From: Rugosimonospora acidiphila
Lineage (GTDB): Bacteria > Actinomycetota > Actinomycetes > Mycobacteriales > Micromonosporaceae
Assembly (NCBI RefSeq): GCF_039543385.1
Contig: NZ_BAABJQ010000009.1
Location: 215,623-279,622, forward strand
Direction: 5' to 3'
Length of the DNA: 64,000 bases
The notes under the pieces are model-generated. The model had not been told where the DNA came from. It ran no database searches and saw nothing but the letters and a program-made list of their open reading frames with translations. Positions 14,802-23,784 of the stretch are shown one piece after another. The stretch's first letter is position 1, and every line of letters starts with the position of its first letter. A program made the position numbers and the translations under genes.

Positions 14802-17495
14802 GTGAGGGTTAGTCCTGGCACGTCAATAGATTCGGCAAATTCGTCCCGAAGAAGTCACTTTCGGCGCACCTCGGCCGCCGCGTTCTTGTCCCTAGCAACG
14901 ACCGTCGGATTGACGGGGTTGGCCGCCGTAGCACCGGCCCAAGCCGCCGTAGCGCCCGCCCAAACGGCCGCAGCATCTGCGCAGGCGGCCCTGGATGCGG
15001 CGCCGTCCTCGTCCTACAACGGCCTGTCCCTGACGCCGCCAATGGGATTCAACGACTGGAACGCATTCGGCTGCAATGTGAGCGCATCGCTCATCGAGCA
15101 GACCGCGCTTGCTATGCACAACAACGGAATGCAGGCAGCGGGATACAATTATGTCAATATCGACGACTGTTGGATGAACGGTCGTAACGTGTCGGGTTCG
15201 GCCGCGAAGCTCGCCGCCGGACGGGTCAACGGGCACCTCATCGCCGACCCGACCTTCTTCCCGCCCAGCGCGCCCGGCCTGAACGACGGCATCAAGATAG
15301 TCGCCGACTACGTGCACTCGCTGGGCATGAAGCTCGGCATCTACGAGGACACCGGCACCGCCACCTGCCAGGGTCTCGCCGGAACATACCAGGGCCCCAA
15401 CGGTGCCACCTACGACACCGTTGACGCGCAGGACTTCGCCAGCTGGGGCGTCGACTACCTCAAGGACGACTGGTGCAACGTGCCGCTCGGGGACGTACCG
15501 GGTGCCACCCGGGACGACAAGGCGGCATACCTGTACACCCAGATGAGCCAGGCGCTGAAGGCCACCGGCCGGCCCATCGTGTTCGAGTCGGCGACGCTCG
15601 GCGACACCGGGCTGAAGACGTACACCTGGGCGCCGGCCATCTCCAACCTGTGGCGCACCACCTCCGACATCAGCGCCAGCTTCTCCAGCATGCTGCGCAA
15701 CTTCACCACCAACTCGGCGCTGGCGGCCTACGCCGGTCCCGGGCACTGGAACGACCCGGACATGCTGGAGATCGGCACCGGCAGCTCCACCACGCTGGCC
15801 GGCGCGGTGGCACCGGGCGACACCAACGTCAAGGTGAACAGCGTCTCCGGCGCGGTCGTCGGTGGCGTACTGCGGATCGGCACCGCCGCGGCCGGTGACG
15901 TCGAGGGCGGCGTGATCACCTCCGTCGGTACCGCGGCGGGGTCCACCACGCTGCTGGCCGCGGCGGCGGCCGGTGACAACAACGTCAAGGTGGGCAGCGT
16001 CGGTGCCTTCGCGGCCGGCCAGCAAATCACCATCGACACCGGCGCGAACGCGCAGACCGCCACGATCACCTCGGTCGGCACCGCGGGGACCAGCACCACC
16101 CTGGCGGCGGCCACCGCCGCCGGCGCCACCACCATCCCGGTGGCCAGCGTGGCGAACCTCGCCGTGGGCGACACCCTCGCCGTGGACAACGGCGCCAACG
16201 CGGAGACCGTCACCATCACCGCGGTGGGCACGGCCGGAGCCACCGGTACGGGTGTCACGGTGTCCCCCGCCCTCACGCTCGCGCACGCCAACCGGGCGGC
16301 GGTCAACGACGCCAGCCAGCCCGGCACCGGAGTCAGCTTCGCACCGCCGCTGACCGCGGCGCACCCGGCGGGTACGACCGCGGCGGGCGCCGGTACCGGC
16401 ATCACGATCAGCGCGCCGTTGGCCAAATCGCACCCGATCGGCGAATCGGCGGGCAAGAGCGGGCTCACCCTGGCGGAGAGCCAGACCGAGTTCGGGCTGT
16501 GGGCGATGGAGGCGGCTCCGCTGATCGCGGGTACCGACATCGTCAACATCGCGCCGCAGAACCTGGCCGTGTACAACAACGCCGGGGTCGTCGCCATCGA
16601 CCAGGACCCGCTGGGCGCGCAGGCCACCGTGGTCACCGGCTCCAGCACCAACCCCGACTGGACGTTGACCAAGCCATTGGCGAACGGCGACACCGCGGTG
16701 GCGCTGTTCAACGCGGGCAGCACTCCGTGGACCAACGTCAGCGCGTCGCTCGCCTCGCTGGGGCTCGACCCGACCCGGGCGTACGCCGCGACCGACCAGT
16801 GGTCACACGACACCACGACCGTGGCCGGCGCGATCACGCTGGACTCGATCCCGGCGCACGGCACCGTGCTGCTGCGCCTGGCCCCGGGTCCGCGCGTCGA
16901 CGCCTCCGCCAGCGCGCTCGGCCGCGACTCGGCGCACGCGAGGTTGACGGCACCGGCGGGCGACCTGATCGTCGCGTACGTGGCGGCCGACTCCCCGGAC
17001 CGCGCTCACGGCCAGACGACGAAGGTCACCGGTGGCGGTCTGGACTGGCGGCTCGCCGGCCGGGCCAACGGCGTACACGGTGACGCCGAGGTCTGGACCG
17101 CGAAGGCAGCCTCCGATCTGAACAACGCGGTCATCAATGTGACCGGTAACGTCCGGGGCTACAACGAGTCGGTCACGGTGACCGCCTACCGGGCCAGCGG
17201 CATCGGCGCGGTCACCACGGCCAGTTCCTCGAAGGGCGCGCCGACGGCGAGCCTGAAGACCACCGCCGCCAACTCGTGGGTGTTCGCCAGCGGCGACGAC
17301 TGGCTGGCCTCGGTCGACCGGACCGTCGGTGCCGGCCAGACCCTGGTGCACCAGGCCACCGACTCGGTGGGCGACACCTACTGGGTGCAGTCGACCACGG
17401 GGCCCACCAGTGCCTCGGGTACCCGGGTGACCATCAACGACACGGCGCCTCGCAAGGATCCGTACAACCTGGTCCTCGTCGAGATTCTCTGGTAA
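14802..17495 (+). CDS. Secreted GH27 alpha-galactosidase-like enzyme with inserted repeat domain
   Basis: Start GTG is preceded by GGGGAAG; the product has 897 residues with an Arg-rich n-region, a hydrophobic core (AAFLSLATTVGLTGLAAVA) and an Ala-rich cleavage region ending near residue 50. The GH27 barrel starts at LTPPMGFNDWNAFGC (about residue 78). The nucleophile is Asp223 in YLKDDWC and the acid/base is Asp289 in WRTTSDI. After DPDMLEIG (about residue 322) some 220 residues of three Ser/Thr/Ala-Gly beta repeats are inserted before the barrel resumes at ESQTEFGLWAMEAAPLIAG. An all-beta C-terminal domain follows the usual GH27 beta sandwich. It should release alpha-linked galactose outside the cell; other GH27 specificities are possible. 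Confidence 0.9.
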   Translation: MRVSPGTSIDSANSSRRSHFRRTSAAAFLSLATTVGLTGLAAVAPAQAAVAPAQTAAASAQAALDAAPSSSYNGLSLTPPMGFNDWNAFGCNVSASLIEQTALAMHNNGMQAAGYNYVNIDDCWMNGRNVSGSAAKLAAGRVNGHLIADPTFFPPSAPGLNDGIKIVADYVHSLGMKLGIYEDTGTATCQGLAGTYQGPNGATYDTVDAQDFASWGVDYLKDDWCNVPLGDVPGATRDDKAAYLYTQMSQALKATGRPIVFESATLGDTGLKTYTWAPAISNLWRTTSDISASFSSMLRNFTTNSALAAYAGPGHWNDPDMLEIGTGSSTTLAGAVAPGDTNVKVNSVSGAVVGGVLRIGTAAAGDVEGGVITSVGTAAGSTTLLAAAAAGDNNVKVGSVGAFAAGQQITIDTGANAQTATITSVGTAGTSTTLAAATAAGATTIPVASVANLAVGDTLAVDNGANAETVTITAVGTAGATGTGVTVSPALTLAHANRAAVNDASQPGTGVSFAPPLTAAHPAGTTAAGAGTGITISAPLAKSHPIGESAGKSGLTLAESQTEFGLWAMEAAPLIAGTDIVNIAPQNLAVYNNAGVVAIDQDPLGAQATVVTGSSTNPDWTLTKPLANGDTAVALFNAGSTPWTNVSASLASLGLDPTRAYAATDQWSHDTTTVAGAITLDSIPAHGTVLLRLAPGPRVDASASALGRDSAHARLTAPAGDLIVAYVAADSPDRAHGQTTKVTGGGLDWRLAGRANGVHGDAEVWTAKAASDLNNAVINVTGNVRGYNESVTVTAYRASGIGAVTTASSSKGAPTASLKTTAANSWVFASGDDWLASVDRTVGAGQTLVHQATDSVGDTYWVQSTTGPTSASGTRVTINDTAPRKDPYNLVLVEILW

Positions 17496-17511
17496 CTGAC
17501 AGACGGGTGGT

Positions 17512-17539
17512 GGGGAGGGTCGCCGCGGCGGCCCTCCCC
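17512..17539 (+). terminator. Hairpin terminator after GH27
   Basis: A 14-bp stem (arms GGGGAGGGTCGCCG and CGGCGGCCCTCCCC, one G-T pair, no loop bases to spare) starts 17 bp after the stop codon. No U-run follows, as is usual in actinobacteria. Confidence 0.65.
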
Positions 17540-17821
17540 GTGGTCGCGCACGGGCGCCGAACACGGCGGCCCCAAACACGGCGGCCCCAAACACGGGCGC
17601 CCCCGAACAGAACGTCGGCTGGAGACAACGGCCGGATTCGGCTAACGGTTCATCGGGCGAACCATGCGAATCATCACTACTCCGCGGGCCGCCGATCGCT
17701 GGAATACGGGCCGGGGTCGCGGCTACCGTATTGCCGCCGGGACAGTACCGGCACCCCGACGGATCGGCGGAGAGTTCGCCGATCGATATCGGTTACAAGA
17801 ACGAACATTGCGGATTGAAAA
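17540..17821. other. Intergenic region upstream of cupin gene
   Basis: Non-coding. It holds a short imperfect repeat of about 17 bp (AACACGGCGGCCCC units, 17559-17600) and the palindrome-like CCGATCGATATCGG (17779-17792) some 30 bp before the cupin start, a possible operator. Confidence 0.4.
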
Positions 17822-18340
17822 ATGAGCATACCATTAGCTGGCCTGACGACCGATCCTCGGTATACGACGCGGGGCGGCCTGCACATTCCCGCCAACGAGG
17901 GCGTCACCAAATGGTTTTCCGGTGATGTGTACACCGTCCGGTTGCAGGCGTCGGCCGCCAACGGCGCGATCGGGATCGTGGAGGCCAGCGTTCCGCCCGG
18001 CAGCGGGCCGGTCGCGCACACCCATGCCAGCGAGGAGGAGACGTTCTACATGCTCTCCGGCGAGCTGGAGTTCCTCGACGGGGACCGGCTCTTTACCGCC
18101 GGTCCGGGCGACATAGTCTTCGTCCCGCGCGGGATCCGTCACCGCTTCAAGAATGTCGGAGTGCACGCCGCGAAGGTGCTCTTCTTCTACGCCCCGGGCG
18201 GGGCGGAGGGGCTGTTCGTGGAGGGCGGCGACGAGCCGCAACCGGGCGTACAGGTGCAGCCGTGGGGGCCGGAGCGTTTCGACGAGCGCATGCTGGGGAT
18301 GTTCGCCAAGTATGGCGTCGGGGCGCTTCCCGAGGAATAG
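17822..18340 (+). CDS. Cupin-domain protein
   Basis: A 172-residue single-domain cupin. Motif 1 is HTHASEEETFYMLSGELEF (metal-binding His-His-Glu and a later His), and motif 2 is GDIVFVPRGIRHRFKNVG. The pattern fits the quercetinase-like or isomerase-like cupin group; no substrate can be named. The ribosome site is weak (an A-rich stretch before ATG). It stands alone between two secreted glycosidase genes with its own terminator. Confidence 0.88.
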   Translation: MSIPLAGLTTDPRYTTRGGLHIPANEGVTKWFSGDVYTVRLQASAANGAIGIVEASVPPGSGPVAHTHASEEETFYMLSGELEFLDGDRLFTAGPGDIVFVPRGIRHRFKNVGVHAAKVLFFYAPGGAEGLFVEGGDEPQPGVQVQPWGPERFDERMLGMFAKYGVGALPEE

Positions 18341-18349
18341 CGATGCGAG

Positions 18350-18386
18350 GGCGCGGCAGCGGACGAGAATTTCCCGCTGCCGCGCC
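18350..18386 (+). terminator. Hairpin terminator after cupin
   Basis: Perfect 13-bp stem (GGCGCGGCAGCGG / CCGCTGCCGCGCC) with an 11-nt loop, 10 bp past the stop. Confidence 0.75.
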
Positions 18387-19104
18387 GTCGTCGGCGCCGC
18401 GTGTGCCCCGGCGGCCACCGCCGGCAAAACCCGTCCCCGGCATTCAGCGACGCCGGTTCGGAAACCCCCGAGAGTTCATGGCTATTGCGTAAGTCGGATT
18501 TCAACTTCGTCAATGTCATTTCGCACCGGACGGCAAGTGAATGCTGGCCGCGCAGGACCCGCCGCGAGCCGGTGAGGCCGCGCAGGACCCGCCGCCGCCC
18601 GTTGGGCTCGCGAACGCCCCGTCGCGGGCCGCCCGCGCTCCGGATCTGCCGCGGGCCGTGCGAACCTCCAGACCGCGCCGCAAGGCCCCGCGGCCTCCCA
18701 GATCGCGCCGCGGGCCGCGCCGCGTCTCAGACCGGCCGCGGGCCGGCGGCCGTCCAGACCCCGGCCGCTGGTCGGCGGCCTCGGGAAGCCGGCCGCGGGC
18801 CGGTGCCGATGAACCGGACGCCTGAGTTCGGCGCACCGGCGCCGGACCCGCGGCCGGCCAGCGTTCATGTCCCGACTGGTTGCCTGGACACGGCCCGCTG
18901 TTGGGGGCTCTCCGGTCCGGCCGACCGAATGCCTGGACTAGCTCTACCCGGGGTGAGCCGATCCGGCGCTGACGGTAAGGCCGGTTGTCTTTCGTGGTCA
19001 AGAGTCACCGGCGGCCCGCCCGTGACCACCGGGCCGGTGGGTGGGGCCGGATCGGCAGGTCGCCACGTGTACGGGCGTCGATGGGCCGGCGCGCACGTTG
19101 CGGA
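18387..19104. other. Long non-coding stretch between cupin and GH3
   Basis: About 700 bp with open frames on both strands but none with normal codon bias, a start site or recognisable domains. The part at 18540-18830 is a patchwork of GGACCCGCCGC and GGGCCGCGC-like blocks. It may be decayed sequence. Confidence 0.5.
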
Positions 19105-19125
19105 AATGTTACCGCTGACAACATT
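19105..19125. promoter_or_regulatory. Candidate operator AATGTT-N9-AACATT upstream of GH3
   Basis: A perfect 6-bp inverted repeat around ACCGCTGAC; the inner TGTTACCGCTGACA is itself a near-palindrome of the type bound by LacI-family sugar regulators. It lies in an AT-richer promoter-like region followed by TTCGCAAACG, and shares TGTTACCG, CAACATT and TTCGCAA blocks with the palindrome at 41367. Confidence 0.5.
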
Positions 19126-19163
19126 CGCAAACGTAAGTCTTGCGCACGTCGACAAGAAGGAAT

Positions 19164-19268
19164 ATGTTCCGTCACACAACAAAGCCTTCGGCGATCTCCG
19201 GCCAGATCGGTGAGGGCGCCAGCGGCGCGATGTACCTGCCGGGCGGCACCGCCGGGCAGGTCGCCTGA
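19164..19268 (+). CDS. Possible 34-residue leader ORF before GH3
   Basis: ATG follows AGAAGGAAT at a spacing shorter than ideal. The peptide runs MFRHTTKPSAISGQIGEG then ASGAMYLPGGTAGQVA, with good third-position GC in its second half. No family is recognised. It could be a leader in the GH3 mRNA, an N-terminal remnant of a lost gene, or chance. Confidence 0.2.
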   Translation: MFRHTTKPSAISGQIGEGASGAMYLPGGTAGQVA

Positions 19269-19458
19269 TCCGCCGCCGGCACACGTCGCCGGGTGCCAGC
19301 GCACCCGGATGAGTCATTGCCAGCGCCGTTCCTCACGCCCTGCCGCCCCACGCCCGCACTGACCCACCGCGCCGTGGCGGCGCCGGGCGGAGTCACGCGC
19401 CTGGCCGTTCCTGAAGCGAAGCCGCCTGACTCCACGACGTCTCCAGGAGGAACCTCTC

Positions 19459-22449
19459 GTGTTCCCATCCCGTGCACAGCTACCTCAAGCTTCCAGAAAG
19501 GGCAGACGCTGGCGCGTCGCCGCGGTCGCCGCGACCGGCCTGCTCGTCGCCTCGATCCTGCCCACCACCGGCGACGCGGCCACCACCGCCGCGAAGAGCG
19601 GGTGGGGGCAGGGCACCCTCACCAGCAGCCAACTGCTGTCCCTCGTCGGCCAGATGACCCTGTCCGAGGAGATCGGCATGGTGCACGGCGAAGGCGACCC
19701 GCCCAACAGCGCGGCCGCGACGGCCAGCTGCACCGCCTCCGCGGTCGGGTGCGTCGGTGAGGCCGGCTGGATTCCCGGCGTCGCGCGCCTGGGCATTCCC
19801 CCGCTGCGGATGACCGACGGCCCGGCCGGCGTCCGGCTCGCGCACGTGGAGACCGAGATGCCCGCTCCCGTCGGGCTCGCCGCCTCGTTCGACTCGGCCG
19901 CCGCGCAGCAGTACGGCGAGACGGTCGGCCAGGCCGGGCGCGCCACCGACCAGGATGTGTGGCTCGGCCCGATGGTCAACGAGGTCAACTACCCCACTGG
20001 CGGTCGCAACTTCGAGACCCTCGGCGAGGACCCGTACCTGGCCGGGCAGATCGCGGCCGGCGAGGTGACCGGCGCGCAGAGCCAGGGGCTGATCACCGAA
20101 CTCAAGCATTTCATCGAGAACGACTTCGAGAACGGTCGCAGCTCGACCAACGTGCTCATCGACGACCAGACCCTGCACGAGACCGAGGCGCTGGCGTTCC
20201 AGTCCGCCATCCAGGCCGGGGCCGGCTCGGTCATGTGCTCGTACAACCGCGTCAACTACGTGTACGGCTGCGGCAACAGCACCACGCTCGGCGAGGTGCT
20301 GCGCGAGCAGTTGGCCTTCGGCGGGTTCGTGCAGTCCGACTGGGGCGCCGTGCACAAGACGACCGACCTGGTCAACGGCGACGACATCGAGCAGTCCAGC
20401 GGCTCGAACTTCAGCGTCACCGCACTGACCAACGCGGTGCAGAACGGCACCCCGGCCGTGGCGGCCACCGCCGACTACCCGGCGTACCCGGCGATCAGCG
20501 GCGCCCAGTGGAAGCAGGCCCTCGACACCGCCGTGTATCAGATCCTGACCACGATGAACAAGGCCGACCTGTTGGAGGGCACCCAGTACGGCTCGCACTT
20601 CACCGGCGCGCCGACCCCGTGGGTGCCGGCCCGAGCGGACCTGGCAAGCCTGCAGGCCGGCGACGCGAAGGCCGCCGAGTCCATCGCCGAGGACGGCGCG
20701 ACGCTGCTGAAGAACGACGACACGGTGCTGCCGCTGGCAAAGGCCGACGCGAAGAAGGGCGGCCTGTTGGTGATGGGCCCGACCGCGGTCGCCTCGTACT
20801 ACGGCGGCGGCGGTAGCGCCCACGTCACCCCGTACGACGGCTCGGTCAGCCCGCTGACCGCTATCCAGGCCACCGCCGGCGCGGCGAACCCGGTGTCCTA
20901 CGTGCCCGGGTACGACCTGGACGGTCAGCTGGTACCGGCCTCGGCCCTGTCCGCACCCGATCCGGCCGCTGGGTATCCTAACTGGACACTCACCTCGACC
21001 GACACCGGATTCGCCGGCAAGCCGGGCCTACTGCGCCAGGAGATCACCACCGCGAGCGTGGCCTCGGGCGCCCAGCCGGTGCTCGATCTGGATCCTGGTG
21101 CCACGCCGGATCAGCTGGACGGCACCGTCAACTACACCGGCGCGTCGACCATCCCGGCGAACACCGCGTTCCGCTGGTCCGGTCTGCTCACCGCGCCGGC
21201 CAACCCGGGCGGCACCAACTGGCAGCTGAAGGTGTTCGTCGGCAACCAGACCAGCTCCCAGCTGTTCGTGGACGGACTCGCCACCGCGCAGCGCCGCGTC
21301 AGCATCGGCGCGTACCCGAAGGCACCATCCTCCTCGTACGCCGGGCTGTCCGAGACCGCGCGGTCACACGACCCGGCCAACCCGGCGCTGCAGCAGGCGA
21401 GTTACTCGACCACGCTGACCGCTGGCCAGCAGATCCACCTGGACCTGCGGGTGGTCGCCGGTGCGTCGCCCGCGCAGATCCAACTGCGCTGGGTGCCGCC
21501 GGACAACCAGGCCGCCGCGATCAACCAGGCCGTCGCGGCCGCGAAGACGGCCAAGAAGGTCGTGCTGTTCGCGTACGACGACGGGCAGGAAGGCTCGGAC
21601 CGGGGCGGTTCGGACCAGGCGGCCGGGCTGCAACTTCCGGGGTACCAGAACGACCTGATCGGCGCGGTGGCGGCGGCCAACCCGAACACCGTGGTCGTGC
21701 TCAACACCGGTGACGCGGTGCTCATGCCGTGGGCGTCGGCCGTGAAGGGCATCCTGGAGATGTGGTACCCGGGCCAGGAGGGTGGCACCGCGACCGCCAA
21801 CGTACTGTTCGGCAAGGTGAACCCGGGCGGCAAGCTGCCCATCACCTTCCCGGCCAGCGCCACCCAGCAGCCGATGTACGACCCGAACTGCACGGACACC
21901 TCGGCCACCGGCAACTGTCCGATGTACCCGGGTGTGGTCGGACCCAGCCCGTACGTGGCCGGAGCGACGACCAGCTACCGGACCATCACCGGCATGTCCG
22001 TCAACGGCATCTACGAGGGCTACCGCTGGTACGACGAGCACGGCGTACAGCCGCTGTTCCCGTTCGGGTACGGCCTGTCGTACACCAGCTTCAGCTACTC
22101 CAAGCTGTCGATCAAGGGTAGCGCCTCGGCGAGCGGGGTGGACGTGACCTTCACGGTGACCAACACCGGTTCCGTGAAGGGCTCCGCGACTCCGCAGGTC
22201 TACATTGGACCGTCGCCGGACCTGCCGGGAAGCGTCCAGCAGGCGCTGCGGAAACTGGTCGGGTTCAGCCGGATCACCCTCGCCGCGGGCGCCTCGCAGG
22301 CGGTGACGCTGCACATCAACCAGCAGCAGCTGTCCTCCTGGGCGGATGCCGCCAACAACTGGATCGTGGGCACCGGGGACCGGACCGTCTACGTGGGTTC
22401 TGACTCGCGCGATCCGCGCGTGCAAAAAGGCTTCACCCTCAAGAGCTGA
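19459..22449 (+). CDS. Secreted GH3 beta-glucosidase-like enzyme with PA14 and Fn3-like domains
   Basis: GTG start after AGGAGGAA; 996 residues. The signal peptide (RWRVAAVAATGLLVASILP) ends near residue 40. The GH3 N-domain includes PPLRMTDGPAGVRL, MVNEVNYPTGGRNFETLGED and the nucleophile Asp294 in FVQSDWGAVH. The C-domain has GATLLKNDDTVLPLA and is interrupted at about residues 540-670 by a PA14-like beta module (FRWSGLLTAPANPGGTNW). It resumes with NPGGKLPITFP and ends with the Fn3-like domain. The expected reaction is removal of terminal beta-linked sugars; beta-xylosidase or other GH3 activity is not excluded. Confidence 0.93.
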   Translation: MFPSRAQLPQASRKGRRWRVAAVAATGLLVASILPTTGDAATTAAKSGWGQGTLTSSQLLSLVGQMTLSEEIGMVHGEGDPPNSAAATASCTASAVGCVGEAGWIPGVARLGIPPLRMTDGPAGVRLAHVETEMPAPVGLAASFDSAAAQQYGETVGQAGRATDQDVWLGPMVNEVNYPTGGRNFETLGEDPYLAGQIAAGEVTGAQSQGLITELKHFIENDFENGRSSTNVLIDDQTLHETEALAFQSAIQAGAGSVMCSYNRVNYVYGCGNSTTLGEVLREQLAFGGFVQSDWGAVHKTTDLVNGDDIEQSSGSNFSVTALTNAVQNGTPAVAATADYPAYPAISGAQWKQALDTAVYQILTTMNKADLLEGTQYGSHFTGAPTPWVPARADLASLQAGDAKAAESIAEDGATLLKNDDTVLPLAKADAKKGGLLVMGPTAVASYYGGGGSAHVTPYDGSVSPLTAIQATAGAANPVSYVPGYDLDGQLVPASALSAPDPAAGYPNWTLTSTDTGFAGKPGLLRQEITTASVASGAQPVLDLDPGATPDQLDGTVNYTGASTIPANTAFRWSGLLTAPANPGGTNWQLKVFVGNQTSSQLFVDGLATAQRRVSIGAYPKAPSSSYAGLSETARSHDPANPALQQASYSTTLTAGQQIHLDLRVVAGASPAQIQLRWVPPDNQAAAINQAVAAAKTAKKVVLFAYDDGQEGSDRGGSDQAAGLQLPGYQNDLIGAVAAANPNTVVVLNTGDAVLMPWASAVKGILEMWYPGQEGGTATANVLFGKVNPGGKLPITFPASATQQPMYDPNCTDTSATGNCPMYPGVVGPSPYVAGATTSYRTITGMSVNGIYEGYRWYDEHGVQPLFPFGYGLSYTSFSYSKLSIKGSASASGVDVTFTVTNTGSVKGSATPQVYIGPSPDLPGSVQQALRKLVGFSRITLAAGASQAVTLHINQQQLSSWADAANNWIVGTGDRTVYVGSDSRDPRVQKGFTLKS

Positions 22450-22460
22450 CCGCATCGAGC

Positions 22461-22500
22461 CGGCGGCTGCCGTGGCGAGACAAAGCCACGGCAGCCGCCG
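22461..22500 (+). terminator. Hairpin terminator after GH3
   Basis: Perfect 16-bp stem (CGGCGGCTGCCGTGGC and its complement) with an 8-nt loop GAGACAAA, 11 bp after the stop codon. Confidence 0.85.
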
Positions 22501-22502
22501 CG

Positions 22503-22559
22503 GTCGTGGCGCGGCAGTCGTGGCGCGGGCAGTCGTGGCGCGGCAGTCGTGGCGCGGCG
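22503..22559. repeat. 14/15-bp tandem repeat after the GH3 terminator
   Basis: Four units of GTCGTGGCGCGG(G)CA, one with an extra G. Confidence 0.85.
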
Positions 22560-22640
22560 CCCTCAACCAGCGTCGGCCCGCCGGCGAGTCGATGGCTGGC
22601 GAGTCCTCCGCTGACCGGTCGTTGGCCCGCCGGTCGATGA

Positions 22641-23255
22641 TTAATCGGTTGAGGGCCCGTCGGTTGACGGGTCGTCGGTTGACGATGGCGCGGGCATTGT
22701 CGCCAGGGTCTGGAAGCAGGGGCGGAGCAGGTCGATGATCTGCTCCGGCGAGGCGTCGGCGAGCTGGCCGAACCGGAGCAGGTAGCGCTCGATGATCACG
22801 CCGTGGACGATCGCGCTGAGCAGGTTGGCGCGCAGCTCGGCGTCCGGGGTGGGGATCGCGGCAGCGATCTGGCTGAGCTGGGGTTGCCCCGCGGCCCGGT
22901 ACCGATCGGCGGCGTCGGCGTTGGTGAGCATGGAACGCAGAACGGCCAGCGAGGCCGCCGGCTCGCTGACGAGGCGCTTGGCGACGCTGTCGAGCAACGC
23001 CTCGGCCAGCTGGTCGGCGCTTCCGGTGGGCAACTCATCGGCGGGCAGCATGGCGGCGCGGGAGAACAGCTCGTCCTTCGTGCCGAAGTAGTGCATGACA
23101 AGGCCGGCGTCAACGCCGGCCGCCCTGGCGACTGCCCGGATGGTGGTGCGCTCGTAGCCGAGTTCGGCGAACAGCTGGCGGGCCTCGGTGAGGATGCGGG
23201 CCTCGGTCTGGCGGCGTTGCTGCGCTCGGGTCGGGCGGGCGCTCGGATCGGTCAC
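22641..23255 (-). CDS. TetR-family transcriptional regulator
   Basis: A 204-residue repressor. The N-terminal HTH reads RILTEARQLFAELGYERTTI then RAVARAAGVDAGLVMHYFGT, a canonical TetR recognition helix. The C-terminus ends in a degenerate Ser-Thr-Asp repeat (DDPSTDGPSTD) encoded by a short DNA repeat. The GTG start lies 6 nt after TAGAAT, so it is probably leaderless. It diverges from the SnoaL-like gene across 85 bp packed with inverted repeats, and most likely represses both. Confidence 0.93.
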   Translation of the reverse strand: MTDPSARPTRAQQRRQTEARILTEARQLFAELGYERTTIRAVARAAGVDAGLVMHYFGTKDELFSRAAMLPADELPTGSADQLAEALLDSVAKRLVSEPAASLAVLRSMLTNADAADRYRAAGQPQLSQIAAAIPTPDAELRANLLSAIVHGVIIERYLLRFGQLADASPEQIIDLLRPCFQTLATMPAPSSTDDPSTDGPSTD

Positions 23256-23261
23256 CCATTC

Positions 23262-23267
23262 ATTCTA
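23262..23267 (-). promoter_or_regulatory. -10 hexamer TAGAAT for leaderless TetR gene
   Basis: Minus-strand TAGAAT is 6 nt before the GTG. Confidence 0.6.
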
Positions 23268-23273
23268 CGGGCG

Positions 23274-23303
23274 TTGACAGGGGCCGACCTTTCGTTCTAC
23301 GGT
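23274..23303 (+). promoter_or_regulatory. Promoter of SnoaL-like gene (TTGACA-N18-TACGGT)
   Basis: A consensus -35 TTGACA and a TACGGT -10 spaced 18 bp, about 37 bp before the ATG. It overlaps the inverted repeats of the putative TetR operator. Confidence 0.6.
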
Positions 23304-23334
23304 CGTTCAATCAACGAGCGTTCAACGAAAGGTC
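23286..23334. promoter_or_regulatory. Nested TetR operator candidate
   Basis: Outer arms GACCTTTCGTT and AACGAAAGGTC form a perfect 11-bp inverted repeat. Inside is TCGTTCAATCAACGA (23303-23317), arms TCGTT/AACGA. A near-direct repeat TTCTACGG(G/T)CGTT occurs at 23264 and 23295. The arrangement covers both divergent promoters. Confidence 0.7.
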
Positions 23335-23340
23335 TGGGCG

Positions 23341-23784
23341 ATGACTGTCACCTCACGCGAGATCGTCGAGCGGATGCTGCGGGTGGGCCGCGAAGTGGAT
23401 GTCGAGGCATTCGTGGAATTGATGGCTCCCGATGGATACATCGAGTGGCCGTATCGGCCCGCCGGCGTGCCCGCGCGGTTGCGGGGACGCGAGGAGATCC
23501 ACAGGTTCCTCACCGAGACGGGCAAGTCGTTCGTCAGGTTCGACGAATTCCAGGATGTGGTGCTGCACGAGACCACCGATCCGGAGGTGATCATCGTGGA
23601 GTACGAGGCGAGGGGAACCGTCATCGCGACCGGCGCGCCGTTCCACCAGACCGTCATCGCCGTGTTCCGGGTCCGGGACGGTCAGATCCAGTCCTACCGC
23701 GACTACATCAACCCACTGCCCCTGATGGAGGCGCTCGCCAGTGTCGCGGACTCCACCGCGGCGGCGCCCACCAGGGGCATCTAG
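23341..23784 (+). CDS. SnoaL-like / NTF2-fold protein
   Basis: A 147-residue single-domain protein. EIVERMLRVGREVDVEAFVE, EWPYRPAGVPARLRGREEI and YRDYINPLPLMEAL follow the SnoaL/ketosteroid-isomerase-like cone fold. Such proteins may be isomerases, cyclases or ligand binders; no catalytic assignment is possible. AAAGG lies 8 nt before the ATG. Transcribed divergently from, and probably controlled by, the adjacent TetR regulator. Confidence 0.85.
   Translation: MTVTSREIVERMLRVGREVDVEAFVELMAPDGYIEWPYRPAGVPARLRGREEIHRFLTETGKSFVRFDEFQDVVLHETTDPEVIIVEYEARGTVIATGAPFHQTVIAVFRVRDGQIQSYRDYINPLPLMEALASVADSTAAAPTRGI

Noticed and set aside
18401..19213. 270-codon plus-strand gene between cupin and GH3
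   Set aside because: Arg/Pro/Gly-rich translation, no ribosome site, no consistent codon bias and internal low-complexity blocks; equally long frames exist on the other strand.
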